Part shown: in pieces, positions 37,539 through 46,251 of the stretch
Layout: each line of letters begins with the position of its first letter
How positions within the stretch are numbered: the first letter of the stretch is position 1
Assembly (NCBI RefSeq): GCF_013407855.1
Contig: NZ_JACBZH010000001.1
Location: 1,550,001-1,614,000 of the forward strand
Reading direction: 5' to 3'
Length of the DNA stretch: 64,000 nt
From: Actinopolymorpha rutila
GTDB taxonomy: Bacteria > Actinomycetota > Actinomycetes > Propionibacteriales > Actinopolymorphaceae
Notes under the pieces: generated by a model
Databases searched by the model: none
Told to the model about the DNA's origin: nothing
What the model saw: only the letters and a program-made list of their open reading frames with translations
Translations under genes and position numbers: made by a program

Positions 37539-39062
37539 TTACCGAAGGCTGTCCGGGCCTTGCTCACGGTGGCGCCGTCCGGGGCCTGATGAGCGCTCGC
37601 GGAGTACGACCGGCATGCCCCCGCTCGGCCGCAGGGTGACCGCCGCCTGCGGCCTGACCCGGTGCCCCGGCGGGACCTGGGGCGCCCACCGGCGGGCGAG
37701 CGTGGCGAGGACGAGCACTCCCTCGGTCCAGGCGAAGCCCAGCCCCACGCAGATCCGGGCGCCCAGGCCGAACGGCAGGTACGCCGCCCGCGGCTGGCCC
37801 GGTACGCCCTCGCCGAACGCCCCGTCGGAGCCGATCCAGCGCGCGGGTGCGAACGCGTCCGGAGCCGCCCAGAACCGCGGGTCACGATGCAGGGCGTACT
37901 GGCTGGTCACGCACAGCGATCCCGCGGGCAGCGTCCAGCCGTCGAGCTCCACGTCCACGAGCGTGCGCCGGCCGAGGATCCACGACGGGGGATAGAGCCG
38001 CATCGCCTCCGCGAGCACAGCCCGGGTCCGCGGCAGCCGGTCCAGGTCGGCGTAGGTCAGCCGGGCCGGGTCGGTGACCACCGCGTCGATCTCGGCGTGC
38101 AGCCAGGCGGCCGCCTCCGGGTTCCGGTCCAGCAGCCACCACGCCCACGACAGCGCGCTCGCCGTGGTCTCGTGCCCGGCCAGCAGCAGTGTCATCACCT
38201 CGTCCCGGACGGCGGCGTCGGCGTCGGTCTCGCCGTCGGCCCCGGCGTCGGATCCGCCGCCTGTCCCGGCTGCGCCTGCGGACGCGTCGAGCAGGGTGGA
38301 CAGCAGGTCGGGGCCACGCGGGCGGTCGCGGCGTTCGGCGATCATGGTCCGCACCAGGGTGTCCAGGCGGTCCACGGCGGCGAACAGCCTGGCCCGGCCG
38401 CGGGTGGGCACCGACAGCAGCAGGTCCGCGCCCGGCAGCATCCGCCGCGAGAACCCGTCCATCAGCTCACCCAGCGCGTCGGCCACCTCGGCGCTCCGGC
38501 CGCGCAGGTCGGTGCCGAACAACGTCTCGCCCACCACCGCCACCGTCAGCGCGGACATCTCCCGGGCCAGGTCGACCTGCAGACCGTCCCGCCAGCCGGC
38601 CGCACGGTCGCGCGCCGCCCGCACCATCACCGGCGCGTACGCCCGCAGCCGGTCGCCCTGCAGCGCGGGCTGGACCAGCCGCCGCTGGGAGCGGTGCCAC
38701 TCGCCCTCGCTGGTGAGCAGGCCCTCGCCCAGGAGCATCCGGATCCGCTCCAGCGTCCGGCCCTTGCGAAGGTCCCGACCCCGGGTGACGAGGAGTTCGT
38801 GCACCAGGTCGGGATGGCTGAGGACGTAGACGTGTTCGCCGCCGAGCCGCAGATGGGCCAGCCGGGGATGTCTGTGGGCGATGCGGAGGAAGTACGCCGG
38901 CGGCTCGCGGTGCAGGGCGAGACCGGCGTACAGCAACGCACCGGGCGGACCCGGCGGCCGGGCCACCCGGACGGGCCTCCCCGGCAGGTGGGCCGGCCGG
39001 AGTCGTCGGGGTTGTCCGTCCTCGCGCGGTTCGGTGCGGTCGGAGGGAGGGCTGGTGGCCAT
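37539..39062 (-). CDS. Cytochrome P450
   Basis: A 507-residue P450 monooxygenase. The oxygen-binding I-helix motif is LLLAGHETTAS, the K-helix ExxR is EAMRLYPPSW, and the heme loop is FGLGARICVG with the thiolate Cys438. The organisation resembles the fatty-acid/terpene-type P450s with a long N-terminus rather than short camphor-type forms. No ferredoxin or reductase gene is adjacent. A Gly/Asp/Ala-rich insert (about 268-285) precedes the I-helix. It ends just before marR on the same strand and is divergent from threonine ammonia-lyase. Confidence 0.92.
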   Translation of the reverse strand: MATSPPSDRTEPREDGQPRRLRPAHLPGRPVRVARPPGPPGALLYAGLALHREPPAYFLRIAHRHPRLAHLRLGGEHVYVLSHPDLVHELLVTRGRDLRKGRTLERIRMLLGEGLLTSEGEWHRSQRRLVQPALQGDRLRAYAPVMVRAARDRAAGWRDGLQVDLAREMSALTVAVVGETLFGTDLRGRSAEVADALGELMDGFSRRMLPGADLLLSVPTRGRARLFAAVDRLDTLVRTMIAERRDRPRGPDLLSTLLDASAGAAGTGGGSDAGADGETDADAAVRDEVMTLLLAGHETTASALSWAWWLLDRNPEAAAWLHAEIDAVVTDPARLTYADLDRLPRTRAVLAEAMRLYPPSWILGRRTLVDVELDGWTLPAGSLCVTSQYALHRDPRFWAAPDAFAPARWIGSDGAFGEGVPGQPRAAYLPFGLGARICVGLGFAWTEGVLVLATLARRWAPQVPPGHRVRPQAAVTLRPSGGMPVVLRERSSGPGRRHREQGPDSLR

Positions 39063-39135
39063 GTTCTTGTTCTACGTGCTTTCCGGGTCGCCGGGCGCAC
39101 AGTCGGCGCGACCGGCCGGGTGTCAGACTGCGGCC

Positions 39136-40422
39136 ATGACCGCTGCCGGCCCCCACAACAGCTCCCACGACAGCCACCATGGCGGCCCCAACGGCGGCCC
39201 CAATGGCGGCCCGGACCTGGCTGCCCTGCTCGCCGACATCGAGGACGCCGAACGCACCCTGCGCGGGATCGCCCGGACCACGCCGATGGAGGCGTCGCGC
39301 TGGCTGGCGGACCGGGTGGGCGGCCCGGTGCACCTGAAGTGCGAGAACCTCCAGCGGGCGGGGTCGTTCAAGATCCGCGGCGCGTACGTGCGGATCTCCC
39401 GGCTGAGCCAGGCGGAGCGCGCCCGCGGCGTGGTGGCGGCCAGTGCGGGCAACCACGCTCAGGGGGTCGCGCTCGCGGCCCGGCTGCTGGACACCCGGGC
39501 CACGGTGTTCATGCCGTTCGGCGCGCCCATCCCGAAGGAGGAGGCCACCCGCTCCTACGGCGCCGACGTGCGGTTCCACGGCCACACCATCGACGAGGCG
39601 CTGGTCGCCGCGCGGCAGTACTCCGAGGAGACCGGGGCCGTCTTCATCCACCCGTTCGACCACGCCGACATCGTGGCCGGGCAGGGCACGCTCGGCCTGG
39701 AGATCCTGGAGCAGTGCCCGGACGTCGGGACGGTCCTGGTGTCGACGGGTGGCGGTGGACTGGTCGCCGGAATCGCGGCGGCGCTGGCCGGGCGCGGCTC
39801 GAAGGCGCGGGTCGTGGGGGTGCAGGCGGCCGGCGCGGCTGCCTACCCGCCGTCACTCGCCGCCGGGCACCCGGTCCCGGTGGAGCGGATGCAGACCATG
39901 GCGGACGGGATCGCGGTCGGCTGCCCGGGCGGGGTGCCGTTCGAGGTCGTACGGCGCTGGGTCGCCGGCGTGATCACCGTCTCGGAGGAGTCGCTGTCGC
40001 GGTCGCTGCTGCTGCTCCTCGAACGCGGCAAACTGCTGGTCGAGCCCGCGGGGGCGGCGGCCGTCGCGGCCGCGCTGGATGCCCCGGGCGCGTTCGAGCC
40101 GCCGGTGGTCGCGGTGCTGTCCGGGGGGAACATCGACCCGCTGCTGCTGATGCGGGTGCTCCGCCACGGGATGATCGCCGCCGGGAGGTACCTGTCCCTG
40201 CGGGTGTGCGTGCCCGACCAGCCTGGTGGGCTGGCCGCGCTCCTGCGCCAGCTCGCCGAGGTGGACGCGAACGTGCTGGACGTCGTACATCAGCGCACCG
40301 GCGCCGGCCTGCACCTCGGCGACGTCGACGTTGCCCTGCAACTGGAGACGCGGGGGAAGCATCACCGGGAGGAGATCCTGCACCGACTGCGATTGGCCGG
40401 CTACACGGTCAACTTTTCGTAG
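39136..40422 (+). CDS. ilvA: Threonine ammonia-lyase (threonine dehydratase)
   Basis: A 428-residue fold-type II PLP enzyme that deaminates threonine to 2-oxobutyrate. PLP lysine is K79 in GSFKIRGAY; the phosphate loop is STGGGGLVAG and the substrate block SAGNHAQGVA. A single C-terminal ACT domain begins near LRVCVPDQPGGLAALL, so it resembles the long-form catabolic/biosynthetic type with one ACT. The first 25 residues are a His/Asn/Gly-rich tail with a GGPN repeat. The start is the ATG at 39136. Confidence 0.9.
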   Translation: MTAAGPHNSSHDSHHGGPNGGPNGGPDLAALLADIEDAERTLRGIARTTPMEASRWLADRVGGPVHLKCENLQRAGSFKIRGAYVRISRLSQAERARGVVAASAGNHAQGVALAARLLDTRATVFMPFGAPIPKEEATRSYGADVRFHGHTIDEALVAARQYSEETGAVFIHPFDHADIVAGQGTLGLEILEQCPDVGTVLVSTGGGGLVAGIAAALAGRGSKARVVGVQAAGAAAYPPSLAAGHPVPVERMQTMADGIAVGCPGGVPFEVVRRWVAGVITVSEESLSRSLLLLLERGKLLVEPAGAAAVAAALDAPGAFEPPVVAVLSGGNIDPLLLMRVLRHGMIAAGRYLSLRVCVPDQPGGLAALLRQLAEVDANVLDVVHQRTGAGLHLGDVDVALQLETRGKHHREEILHRLRLAGYTVNFS

Positions 40423-40486
40423 GTCACTTTTCAGGATCTATAAAGGCGACCTTGACACTCCATGAACGGCGGAGTGGAATCGACCC

Positions 40487-41701
40487 ATGCCTGAGAACAC
40501 ATCTTCCGAATCGGACCCCTGGGCCGAGGCCACCGACGCCGTGCCGACCCACCGCGACGAGCCGGCCTCCACCTCGCAGGGGCACGAGTCCCATGCCGGC
40601 CACGAAGGTCACGCCGGTCACGAGGGTCCCGCGGCCACGCCGGACCCGGCCGCCGAGCAGGTGCGCGCCGAGGCCGAGCGCCGCCAGCAGGAGGCGGCCG
40701 AGCGCGCGGAGCAGGCTCAGTCCGCCGCCAACGAGGCGATCCGGGGAGCCGAGCACGCGGCCGGTCCGCACGGCAACGGCGACCACCCCACCGCCGAGCC
40801 GCCCGTCCCGCCCACACCCCCGACGCCCCCCACACCGCCGGAAGGCGACGATCCCGTACGCCGGATCCTGGCCGACGTCGCTGCCGGGCGGCTCGGCCCG
40901 GAGGAGGCGGCCGCCCGTCTGGACGAAGCCCGCAGGGCTGCCGACGCCGGGTCGGCTCCGTCCGGAAACCAGTCCGGAAGCGGGGCGACCTCGGCCGGGG
41001 CGAAGTCGTCGGGTGCGCCCGGCGCCGGCACGTCGGAGCAGCGGACCCTGCCCACGACCTCCGCGACCGAGCCGACCAACCGGGTGCGGGTGCGCGCGGT
41101 CGGGCGGCGGGTTCGGATCATCGGCGAGCCGTTCGTCTCCACGGTCGCGGTCGACGGTCCGCACGTCGTACGACAGGAGGGCGACACGCTGGTCGTCACC
41201 AGCGAGGGGGAGTTCGGGGCGTCCCTGGACGGCTTCACCCTGATGCGCACCAGGTCGCTGCGCGACGTGCAGGAGCGGGTGTTCGACCTCGGACGCGAGC
41301 TGTCCGTCCGCGTCAATCCCAGCCTGGCGGTGGAGATCGAGGTCACCGCGGGCAGCGTCAACGCCGAACGCATCCCGAGCCTGGAGCAGGTGCGGGTCAC
41401 CGGCGGCTCCGCACGCGTCCGTGACGTGGAGGGCCCGATCGACGTGCTCGTGCAGGCGGGTTCGGCGCAGGTGGAGGGACGCATCCATCGGGGCAAGTCC
41501 AGGTTGCGGGCGGAGTCCGGCTCTCTCCAGCTGCGGCTGCTGCCGGGTTCGAGCGTGCGGGTACGCCCCGACGTCCAGCTCGGCCGGGTGCAGTGGGAGC
41601 CGCCGAGCGCCGACCGGGACGAGCACGTGATCGGTACCGGCGACGGCCAGCTCGACCTGGAGGTCGTGATGGGGATGGCGACCGTCAAGCAGGCCCCGTG
41701 A
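40487..41701 (+). CDS. DUF4097-like protein with SHOCT-like helix pair
   Basis: A 404-residue protein. The first 120 residues are disordered: an SHAGHEGHAGHEG His/Gly repeat, a coiled EAERRQQEAAERAEQAQ helix, then a Pro/Thr stretch. The block DDPVRRILADVAAGRLGPEEAAARLDEA is a SHOCT-like tail motif of the kind in YvlB/LiaX proteins. The C-terminal 210 residues form a repetitive beta structure typical of DUF4097 adhesin-like domains (VTAGSVNAERIPSLEQVRVTGGSARVRDV). There is no signal peptide or membrane helix. It overlaps the DUF2089 gene by 4 bases. Confidence 0.65.
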   Translation: MPENTSSESDPWAEATDAVPTHRDEPASTSQGHESHAGHEGHAGHEGPAATPDPAAEQVRAEAERRQQEAAERAEQAQSAANEAIRGAEHAAGPHGNGDHPTAEPPVPPTPPTPPTPPEGDDPVRRILADVAAGRLGPEEAAARLDEARRAADAGSAPSGNQSGSGATSAGAKSSGAPGAGTSEQRTLPTTSATEPTNRVRVRAVGRRVRIIGEPFVSTVAVDGPHVVRQEGDTLVVTSEGEFGASLDGFTLMRTRSLRDVQERVFDLGRELSVRVNPSLAVEIEVTAGSVNAERIPSLEQVRVTGGSARVRDVEGPIDVLVQAGSAQVEGRIHRGKSRLRAESGSLQLRLLPGSSVRVRPDVQLGRVQWEPPSADRDEHVIGTGDGQLDLEVVMGMATVKQAP

Positions 41702-42159
41702 GCGTGGCGTACGGCACGGGTGGATTCACGGGACATCCGCCCGTCCACGCGCACCGGCCGCCGCGCGACTGTCCGGTCTGCGGTGCCGGTCTGCAGGTGA
41801 CCCGGCTGAGCTGCGACGCGTGCGCGAGCGAACTGTCCGGAGTGTTCGAGTCGTGCGGGTTCTGCGGCCTGACCGACACCGAACGCGACCTGCTCCGCGT
41901 CTTCCTGGTCTCCCGCGGCAACATGCGGGAGGTCGAGCGGCACCTCGGAGTGAGCTATCCGACGGCCCGGCAGCGCTATGCCGATCTGCTGGCGAAGCTC
42001 GGTCTGGAAGGCGCCGGGTCACCCGTGGCTCCGGCTGGTCCGGCTGGTCCGGCTGGTCCGAACGAGCCGGAGCAGAGCCGCGAGGACGTCCTGGCGATGC
42101 TCGCCAGGGGCGAGATCGACGTGGACGCCGCCGCCGACCGGCTCCGTCAGGTCGGCTAG
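41698..42159 (+). CDS. DUF2089-family regulator (zinc ribbon + HTH)
   Basis: A 153-residue protein beginning at a GTG that overlaps the preceding stop. A zinc ribbon uses CPVC and CDAC; a helix-turn-helix of sigma-70 region-4 type follows (LTDTERDLLRVFLVSRGNMREVERHLGVSYPTARQRYADL). The end carries DVLAMLARGEIDVDAAADRL, matching the tail motif in the upstream protein. DUF2089 proteins are thought to be transcription regulators; no target is visible. A run of APAGPAGPAGP links HTH and tail. Confidence 0.75.
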   Translation: MSVAYGTGGFTGHPPVHAHRPPRDCPVCGAGLQVTRLSCDACASELSGVFESCGFCGLTDTERDLLRVFLVSRGNMREVERHLGVSYPTARQRYADLLAKLGLEGAGSPVAPAGPAGPAGPNEPEQSREDVLAMLARGEIDVDAAADRLRQVG

Positions 42160-42209
42160 GACCTGCCCCGGACGACGACAGGCGACAACCCCCGGCGTGC
42201 GTACGAAGA

Positions 42210-42244
42210 AACCCACGATGCGCGGCGACCGCGCATCGTGGGTT
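42210..42244. terminator. Bidirectional terminator, 16-bp perfect stem
   Basis: Arms AACCCACGATGCGCGG (42210-42225) and its complement (42229-42244) with loop CGA. It lies between the convergent ends of the DUF2089 gene and greA. Confidence 0.88.
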
Positions 42245-42283
42245 CTCGCTGTCCGGGCGGTGGCCCGGCCTACCGGCTGGTGC

Positions 42284-42790
42284 TCAGCCGAACGGCACTG
42301 CGTCGACGATCTCCACCGTGACGTTGCGGCCGTTGGGCGCGGAGTAGGTCGCCTGGTCGCCCTTGCGCTTGCCGCTGATGGCGCGGCCGAGCGGCGATTC
42401 GGGGGAGTAGACCTCCAGGTCGACCGAGGAGTCCAGCGACAGCAGCTCGCGCGAGCCGAGCACGAACGTCTCGGTGTCGTCGTCGCCCTGGAAGCGGATG
42501 GTCACCTTCATGCCCGGCTCGACGATCCCGTCGTCCGGCGGGGTGGCACCCACCCGGGCGCGGCGCAGCATGTCCTGCAGCTTGCGGATCTGCGCCTCGA
42601 CCTTGCCCTGCTCCTCCTTGGCGGCGTGGTAGCCGCCGTTCTCCCGCAGGTCACCCTCGTCGCGGGCTTCACCGATCCTCTTGGCGAGCTCCGCGCGCAC
42701 AGTACCCGTGAGATGGTCCAACTCCGCCTTCAGACGGTCGTAGGCGTCCTGCGTGAGCCAGATGACGTTCTCGTCGGTCGACTGCGTCAC
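42284..42790 (-). CDS. greA: Transcription elongation factor GreA
   Basis: A 168-residue factor that rescues backtracked RNA polymerase by stimulating transcript cleavage. The N-terminal coiled coil carries the acidic tip EARDEGDLRENGGYHAAKEEQ, and the C-terminal FKBP-like domain includes YSPESPLGRAISGKRKGDQATY. It is single-copy looking, divergent from mca across a 250-base gap. Confidence 0.95.
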   Translation of the reverse strand: MTQSTDENVIWLTQDAYDRLKAELDHLTGTVRAELAKRIGEARDEGDLRENGGYHAAKEEQGKVEAQIRKLQDMLRRARVGATPPDDGIVEPGMKVTIRFQGDDDTETFVLGSRELLSLDSSVDLEVYSPESPLGRAISGKRKGDQATYSAPNGRNVTVEIVDAVPFG

Positions 42791-43040
42791 AGCTTCGCTC
42801 CTTGGTCATGCGGGGGCACTTCGGTCATTCGGAAAAGACCCGGTCGTTTCGCGCGGGTGCGCTCTCGGTGCGTGTCCGGAACTGTACGGACTGACCTATC
42901 AGGCTAACAACGCGCGGCTCTCCCGGCCATCCCACGTCGGTACGTCGAGGTCGGTGAGCAGAATGTCGGTGGTCTGAGCCACCATGGTGGGCGCGCGCTC
43001 TTTTTGCAACCCGCGCCGCCGGACAGAGGAGATAACTACG

Positions 43041-43976
43041 GTGCCTTCCACCGCACCCGCACCGCTGCGACTCATGCACGTGCACGCTCACCCCGACGAC
43101 GAGTCGAGCAAGGGGGCCGCCACCACCGCCCGTTATGTCGCGGAAGGTGTCGAGGTCCTGGTCGTGACCTGCACCGGCGGTGAGCGCGGATCGATTCTCA
43201 ACCCGCACATGGACCGGCCCGACGTCCTGGCGAATCTCTCCGAGATTCGCCGGCAGGAGATGGACCGGGCCCGGGAGATCCTGGGCATCCGGCAGGAGTG
43301 GCTCGGTTTCGTCGACTCCGGTTTCCCCGAGGGCGACAACCCCGCCCCGCTGCCGGAGGGCTCGTTCGCGGCCACGCCGGTCGATGAGTCCGCCGGCGCA
43401 CTGGTGCGAGTGATGCGCGAGTTCCGTCCGCACGTCGTGACGACCTACGACGAGAACGGCGGATATCCGCACCCCGACCACATCATGTGCCACAACGTCA
43501 CCATCGCCGCGTGGGAGGCGGCCGGTGACCCCGACGCCTACCCAGAGGCCGGCCAGCCGTGGCACCCGCTCAAGCTCTACTACCACCACTCGTTCCACTG
43601 GGAGCGCACCAAGGCGCTGCACGACGAGATGGTGCGCCGGGGACTGGAGTCGCCCTACGCCGAGCGGCTGAAGGAGTGGAAGCCCGACCCCGCGCACGCC
43701 GCCAGGGTGACCACGCGGGTGCCGTGCGCCGACTACTTCCCGGTCCGCGACAAGGCACTGCTCGCGCACGCCACCCAGATCGACCCCGAGGGGCCGTGGT
43801 TCGCCTGCCCGCTGGAGGTGCACGTCGCCGCGTGGCCGACCGAGGACTACGAGCTGGCCCGCAGCCTGGTGGAGGCGCCCGTTCCCGAGGACGACCTGTT
43901 CGCGGGGCTGCGGGATCTCGGCGAGGACACGCCCGCCCCGCACGGCGCCGGGCGGCTCGCCCCGGAGGCCTCCTGA
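43041..43976 (+). CDS. mca: Mycothiol S-conjugate amidase
   Basis: A 311-residue zinc amidase of the LmbE/MshB superfamily that cleaves mycothiol conjugates of toxins to a mercapturic acid and GlcN-Ins. The zinc site is [16 protein letters not shown]; the Mca-type blocks [26 protein letters not shown] and [16 protein letters not shown] distinguish it from MshB. The GTG start at 43041 has AGAGGAG upstream. The frame is open back to 42984, but those residues are atypical. Confidence 0.93.
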   Translation: MPSTAPAPLRLMHVHAHPDDESSKGAATTARYVAEGVEVLVVTCTGGERGSILNPHMDRPDVLANLSEIRRQEMDRAREILGIRQEWLGFVDSGFPEGDNPAPLPEGSFAATPVDESAGALVRVMREFRPHVVTTYDENGGYPHPDHIMCHNVTIAAWEAAGDPDAYPEAGQPWHPLKLYYHHSFHWERTKALHDEMVRRGLESPYAERLKEWKPDPAHAARVTTRVPCADYFPVRDKALLAHATQIDPEGPWFACPLEVHVAAWPTEDYELARSLVEAPVPEDDLFAGLRDLGEDTPAPHGAGRLAPEAS

Positions 43977-44067
43977 GGTCGTGTCCCCGTCCGCGGCTGC
44001 GACAATCGGTTGACGGGCCCGTGCCCGTCGCGGACCACGAACACCCAGGTGGGAGAAGGTACGTCCA

Positions 44068-44367
44068 GTGCTTTACATGATCGTCGAGGCGGCCGCGCCG
44101 CAGGACGACTCGGCGTGGGTGGGCCCCGGTCTGCTCGGCTTCGTGGTGATCGCGGCGATCGGTGTGGCGACGGTGCTGCTGTGGCGCAACATGAACAAAC
44201 AGTTGCGCAAGGTGCGGTTCGAGGAGCCCAACCCGCGCCGCCGCCCAGGGCCCGGGCAACCGCCCGCCGGCGAAGACCGGCCGGGACCGATCGACGGTCC
44301 GGCCGACACCGCGGACGAAGGCGGCCCCGGCCTCGACCAGCCCGACGCGGAGGATCGCCGCCGCTGA
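44068..44367 (+). CDS. Small single-pass membrane protein downstream of mca
   Basis: A 99-residue protein with one membrane helix (GPGLLGFVVIAAIGVATVLLW) followed by a basic segment (NKQLRKVRFEEPNPRRRPG), so the C-terminus is cytoplasmic, and a disordered Pro/Gly/Asp-rich tail. I recognise only that similar small membrane proteins often follow mca in actinobacteria. Function is unknown. GGGAGAAGG lies upstream of the GTG start. Confidence 0.6.
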   Translation: MLYMIVEAAAPQDDSAWVGPGLLGFVVIAAIGVATVLLWRNMNKQLRKVRFEEPNPRRRPGPGQPPAGEDRPGPIDGPADTADEGGPGLDQPDAEDRRR

Positions 44368-44383
44368 CCTGCTGGTCAGCGGC

Positions 44384-45190
44384 TCAGGGGACCACTCGGA
44401 CGTCGAGCACGGCCCGGGCTGCCGCCTGGTCACCGTCGACGGCGAACCGCCGGTCGAGTTCGCCGGCCGGCAGCCGTCGCCACAGCGCGAGCAGCAGGTC
44501 GCCGGCCGTTCCCGCGATGGTCGCGGCCGCCGAAGCCGCCTCGGTGTCGGTGAGCGTGGGGCCGATTCCGGCCGGCACGCCGTCCGGCTCGGCCGGAGGG
44601 CTCACCAGCCAGCGGCTGGACTGGTCGGTGCACCTCAGCAGCACCGGTGCGATCGGCCGATGTGGCCCGAAACGCTGCGACCTCGGCATCATCACCTCCA
44701 CCACCTCGCCCACGCCGTCGGCGGCCAGGTCGGGGTCGACGACCGGCGTACCGCCGATCGCGAGTTCGGCGTCGACCCGGTGGACGCACACCTCGTGCGC
44801 CTGGCGTCGAGACCAGAACTCCGCGGTGCCGCCGTCCCCGAACGCCCAGGTCGGCTGGGCCGGGTCGGTCACGGCCAGCTGGTCGAGCAACAGGCCGACC
44901 GACTCGGCGTACCACGGTCCCAGCTCGGAGTCGCCCGGGCCGGGCACGGTGCTCGACCCGCCGCCGGGAAAGTCCCCGGTCCGCACGATCTCCGCCGCCC
45001 ATCGGTGCACCCGGCCGGTGTGTGCCACCAGGTCGGCAAGCGTCCACTCCGGGCAGGCCGGCACGCGGGCGGAGTCCGGACCGGTCTCGTACGCCGCCAG
45101 CAGGCGGGCGCCCTCGGCCCGGATGAAGGCGGCGTAGCTCGGCGGGTCCAGCGCGCCGTGTGCTGGTACGGAGTCGGCGATCCTCGTCAT
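44384..45190 (-). CDS. Mycothiol-dependent maleylpyruvate isomerase-family protein
   Basis: A 268-residue DinB/MDMPI-fold protein. The N-terminal metal-binding bundle shows CPEWTLADLVAHTGRVHRWAAEIV, QAHEVCVHRVDAEL (HxxxxxHRVDAE) completing the ligands; the C-terminal MDMPI_C domain includes GTAGDLLLALWRRLP. Members use mycothiol as cofactor for isomerase or transferase reactions; the substrate is unknown. It lies next to mca, consistent with mycothiol-linked detoxification. Confidence 0.85.
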   Translation of the reverse strand: MTRIADSVPAHGALDPPSYAAFIRAEGARLLAAYETGPDSARVPACPEWTLADLVAHTGRVHRWAAEIVRTGDFPGGGSSTVPGPGDSELGPWYAESVGLLLDQLAVTDPAQPTWAFGDGGTAEFWSRRQAHEVCVHRVDAELAIGGTPVVDPDLAADGVGEVVEVMMPRSQRFGPHRPIAPVLLRCTDQSSRWLVSPPAEPDGVPAGIGPTLTDTEAASAAATIAGTAGDLLLALWRRLPAGELDRRFAVDGDQAAARAVLDVRVVP

Positions 45191-45372
45191 GACGACAACG
45201 TAGCCGGGCGGGATGCGGGGCCTCGCTCACCGGCGCGGCGGGTGGATCCGGCGTTGTCGGTGCGGTCCCATAGGCTCGGTCGGCGCAGCAGGGGCAGGGC
45301 GAGTTTCGAAGCGTTCCACTTCGAGACATGCCCTGAGGCAGGCCGGGTCCAGCGACAGCCCAGGAGGTAGGC

Positions 45373-46164
45373 ATGAGCGAAGCGGCCCAGGCGGAGCTGG
45401 GTGGTGTCGCCGAAGACACCACCACCGAAGACACGGGCGTCACCGAGGGCACCGGCATCACGCCCGGGACCGAGCGGCGATCCACCGACGGCCGCGGCTC
45501 GCTGGCCGAGCTGGTAGCCGCCGGCTGGGAGGACGCCCTGGCGCCGGTCGCCGGCCAGATCGCGGCCATGGGCGACTTCCTGCGCGCCGAGCTCGCCGCC
45601 GGGCGGCGTTACCTCCCGTCCGGTCCCGACGTCCTGCGTGCGTTCCAGCAGCCGTTCGCCGACGTGCGGGTCCTCATCGTCGGCCAGGACCCCTATCCCA
45701 CGCCCGGGCACGCCGTCGGGCTGAGCTTCTCCGTGGCGCCCACCGTGCGGCCGATCCCGCGCAGCCTGACCAACATCTACCGCGAGTACGCGGCCGACCT
45801 CAGCCTTCCGTTGCCGTCCAACGGCGACCTGTCGCCCTGGTCGCGGCGCGGGATCCTGCTGCTCAACCGTTCGCTCACCGTCGAGCCGGGCCGTCCGGCC
45901 GCCCACCGCGGCAAGGGGTGGGAGGCCGTCACCGACCAGGCCATCCGGGCGCTGGTGGCCCGGGAGACCCCGTTGGTGGCGATTCTGTGGGGACGTGACG
46001 CGCAGAGCCTGCGGCCGTTGCTGGGTGAGGTGCCCAGGATCGAGTCCGCGCACCCGAGCCCGATGTCGGCCGACCGCGGATTCTTCGGTTCCCGGCCGTT
46101 CAGCCGGGCCAACGCCCTGCTGACCGAGCATGGCGGGGAGCCGGTCGACTGGACACTCGACTGA
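45373..46164 (+). CDS. ung: Uracil-DNA glycosylase (family 1)
   Basis: A 263-residue enzyme removing uracil from DNA. The catalytic Asp106 is in [14 protein letters not shown]; the uracil-binding block is LNRSLTV, and the DNA-intercalation loop is [22 protein letters not shown] 40-residue Glu/Thr/Gly-rich N-terminal extension is less conserved. The stop lies inside the first unit of a 14-bp tandem repeat. Confidence 0.95.
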   Translation: MSEAAQAELGGVAEDTTTEDTGVTEGTGITPGTERRSTDGRGSLAELVAAGWEDALAPVAGQIAAMGDFLRAELAAGRRYLPSGPDVLRAFQQPFADVRVLIVGQDPYPTPGHAVGLSFSVAPTVRPIPRSLTNIYREYAADLSLPLPSNGDLSPWSRRGILLLNRSLTVEPGRPAAHRGKGWEAVTDQAIRALVARETPLVAILWGRDAQSLRPLLGEVPRIESAHPSPMSADRGFFGSRPFSRANALLTEHGGEPVDWTLD

Positions 46165-46228
46165 CCTGCACCGACTGACCAGCACCGACTGACCAGCACC
46201 GACTGACCAGCACCGACTGACCAGCACC
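46159..46228. repeat. Five tandem copies of a 14-bp unit
   Basis: Unit GACTGACCAGCACC repeated five times without spacers (the first copy has T for A). The first copy contains the ung stop codon, and the array ends 23 bases before the PBP start. Every copy contains TGA. Confidence 0.9.
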
Positions 46229-46251
46229 GACGCATCGCACCGGGGGATCTC

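Noticed and set aside
37662..41243. An 1193-residue plus-strand open frame
   Set aside because: Runs antisense through the P450 and out of frame through ilvA; no family features.
46159..46228. Short regular repeats as a possible CRISPR array
   Set aside because: Units are contiguous with no spacers and there are no cas genes in the window.
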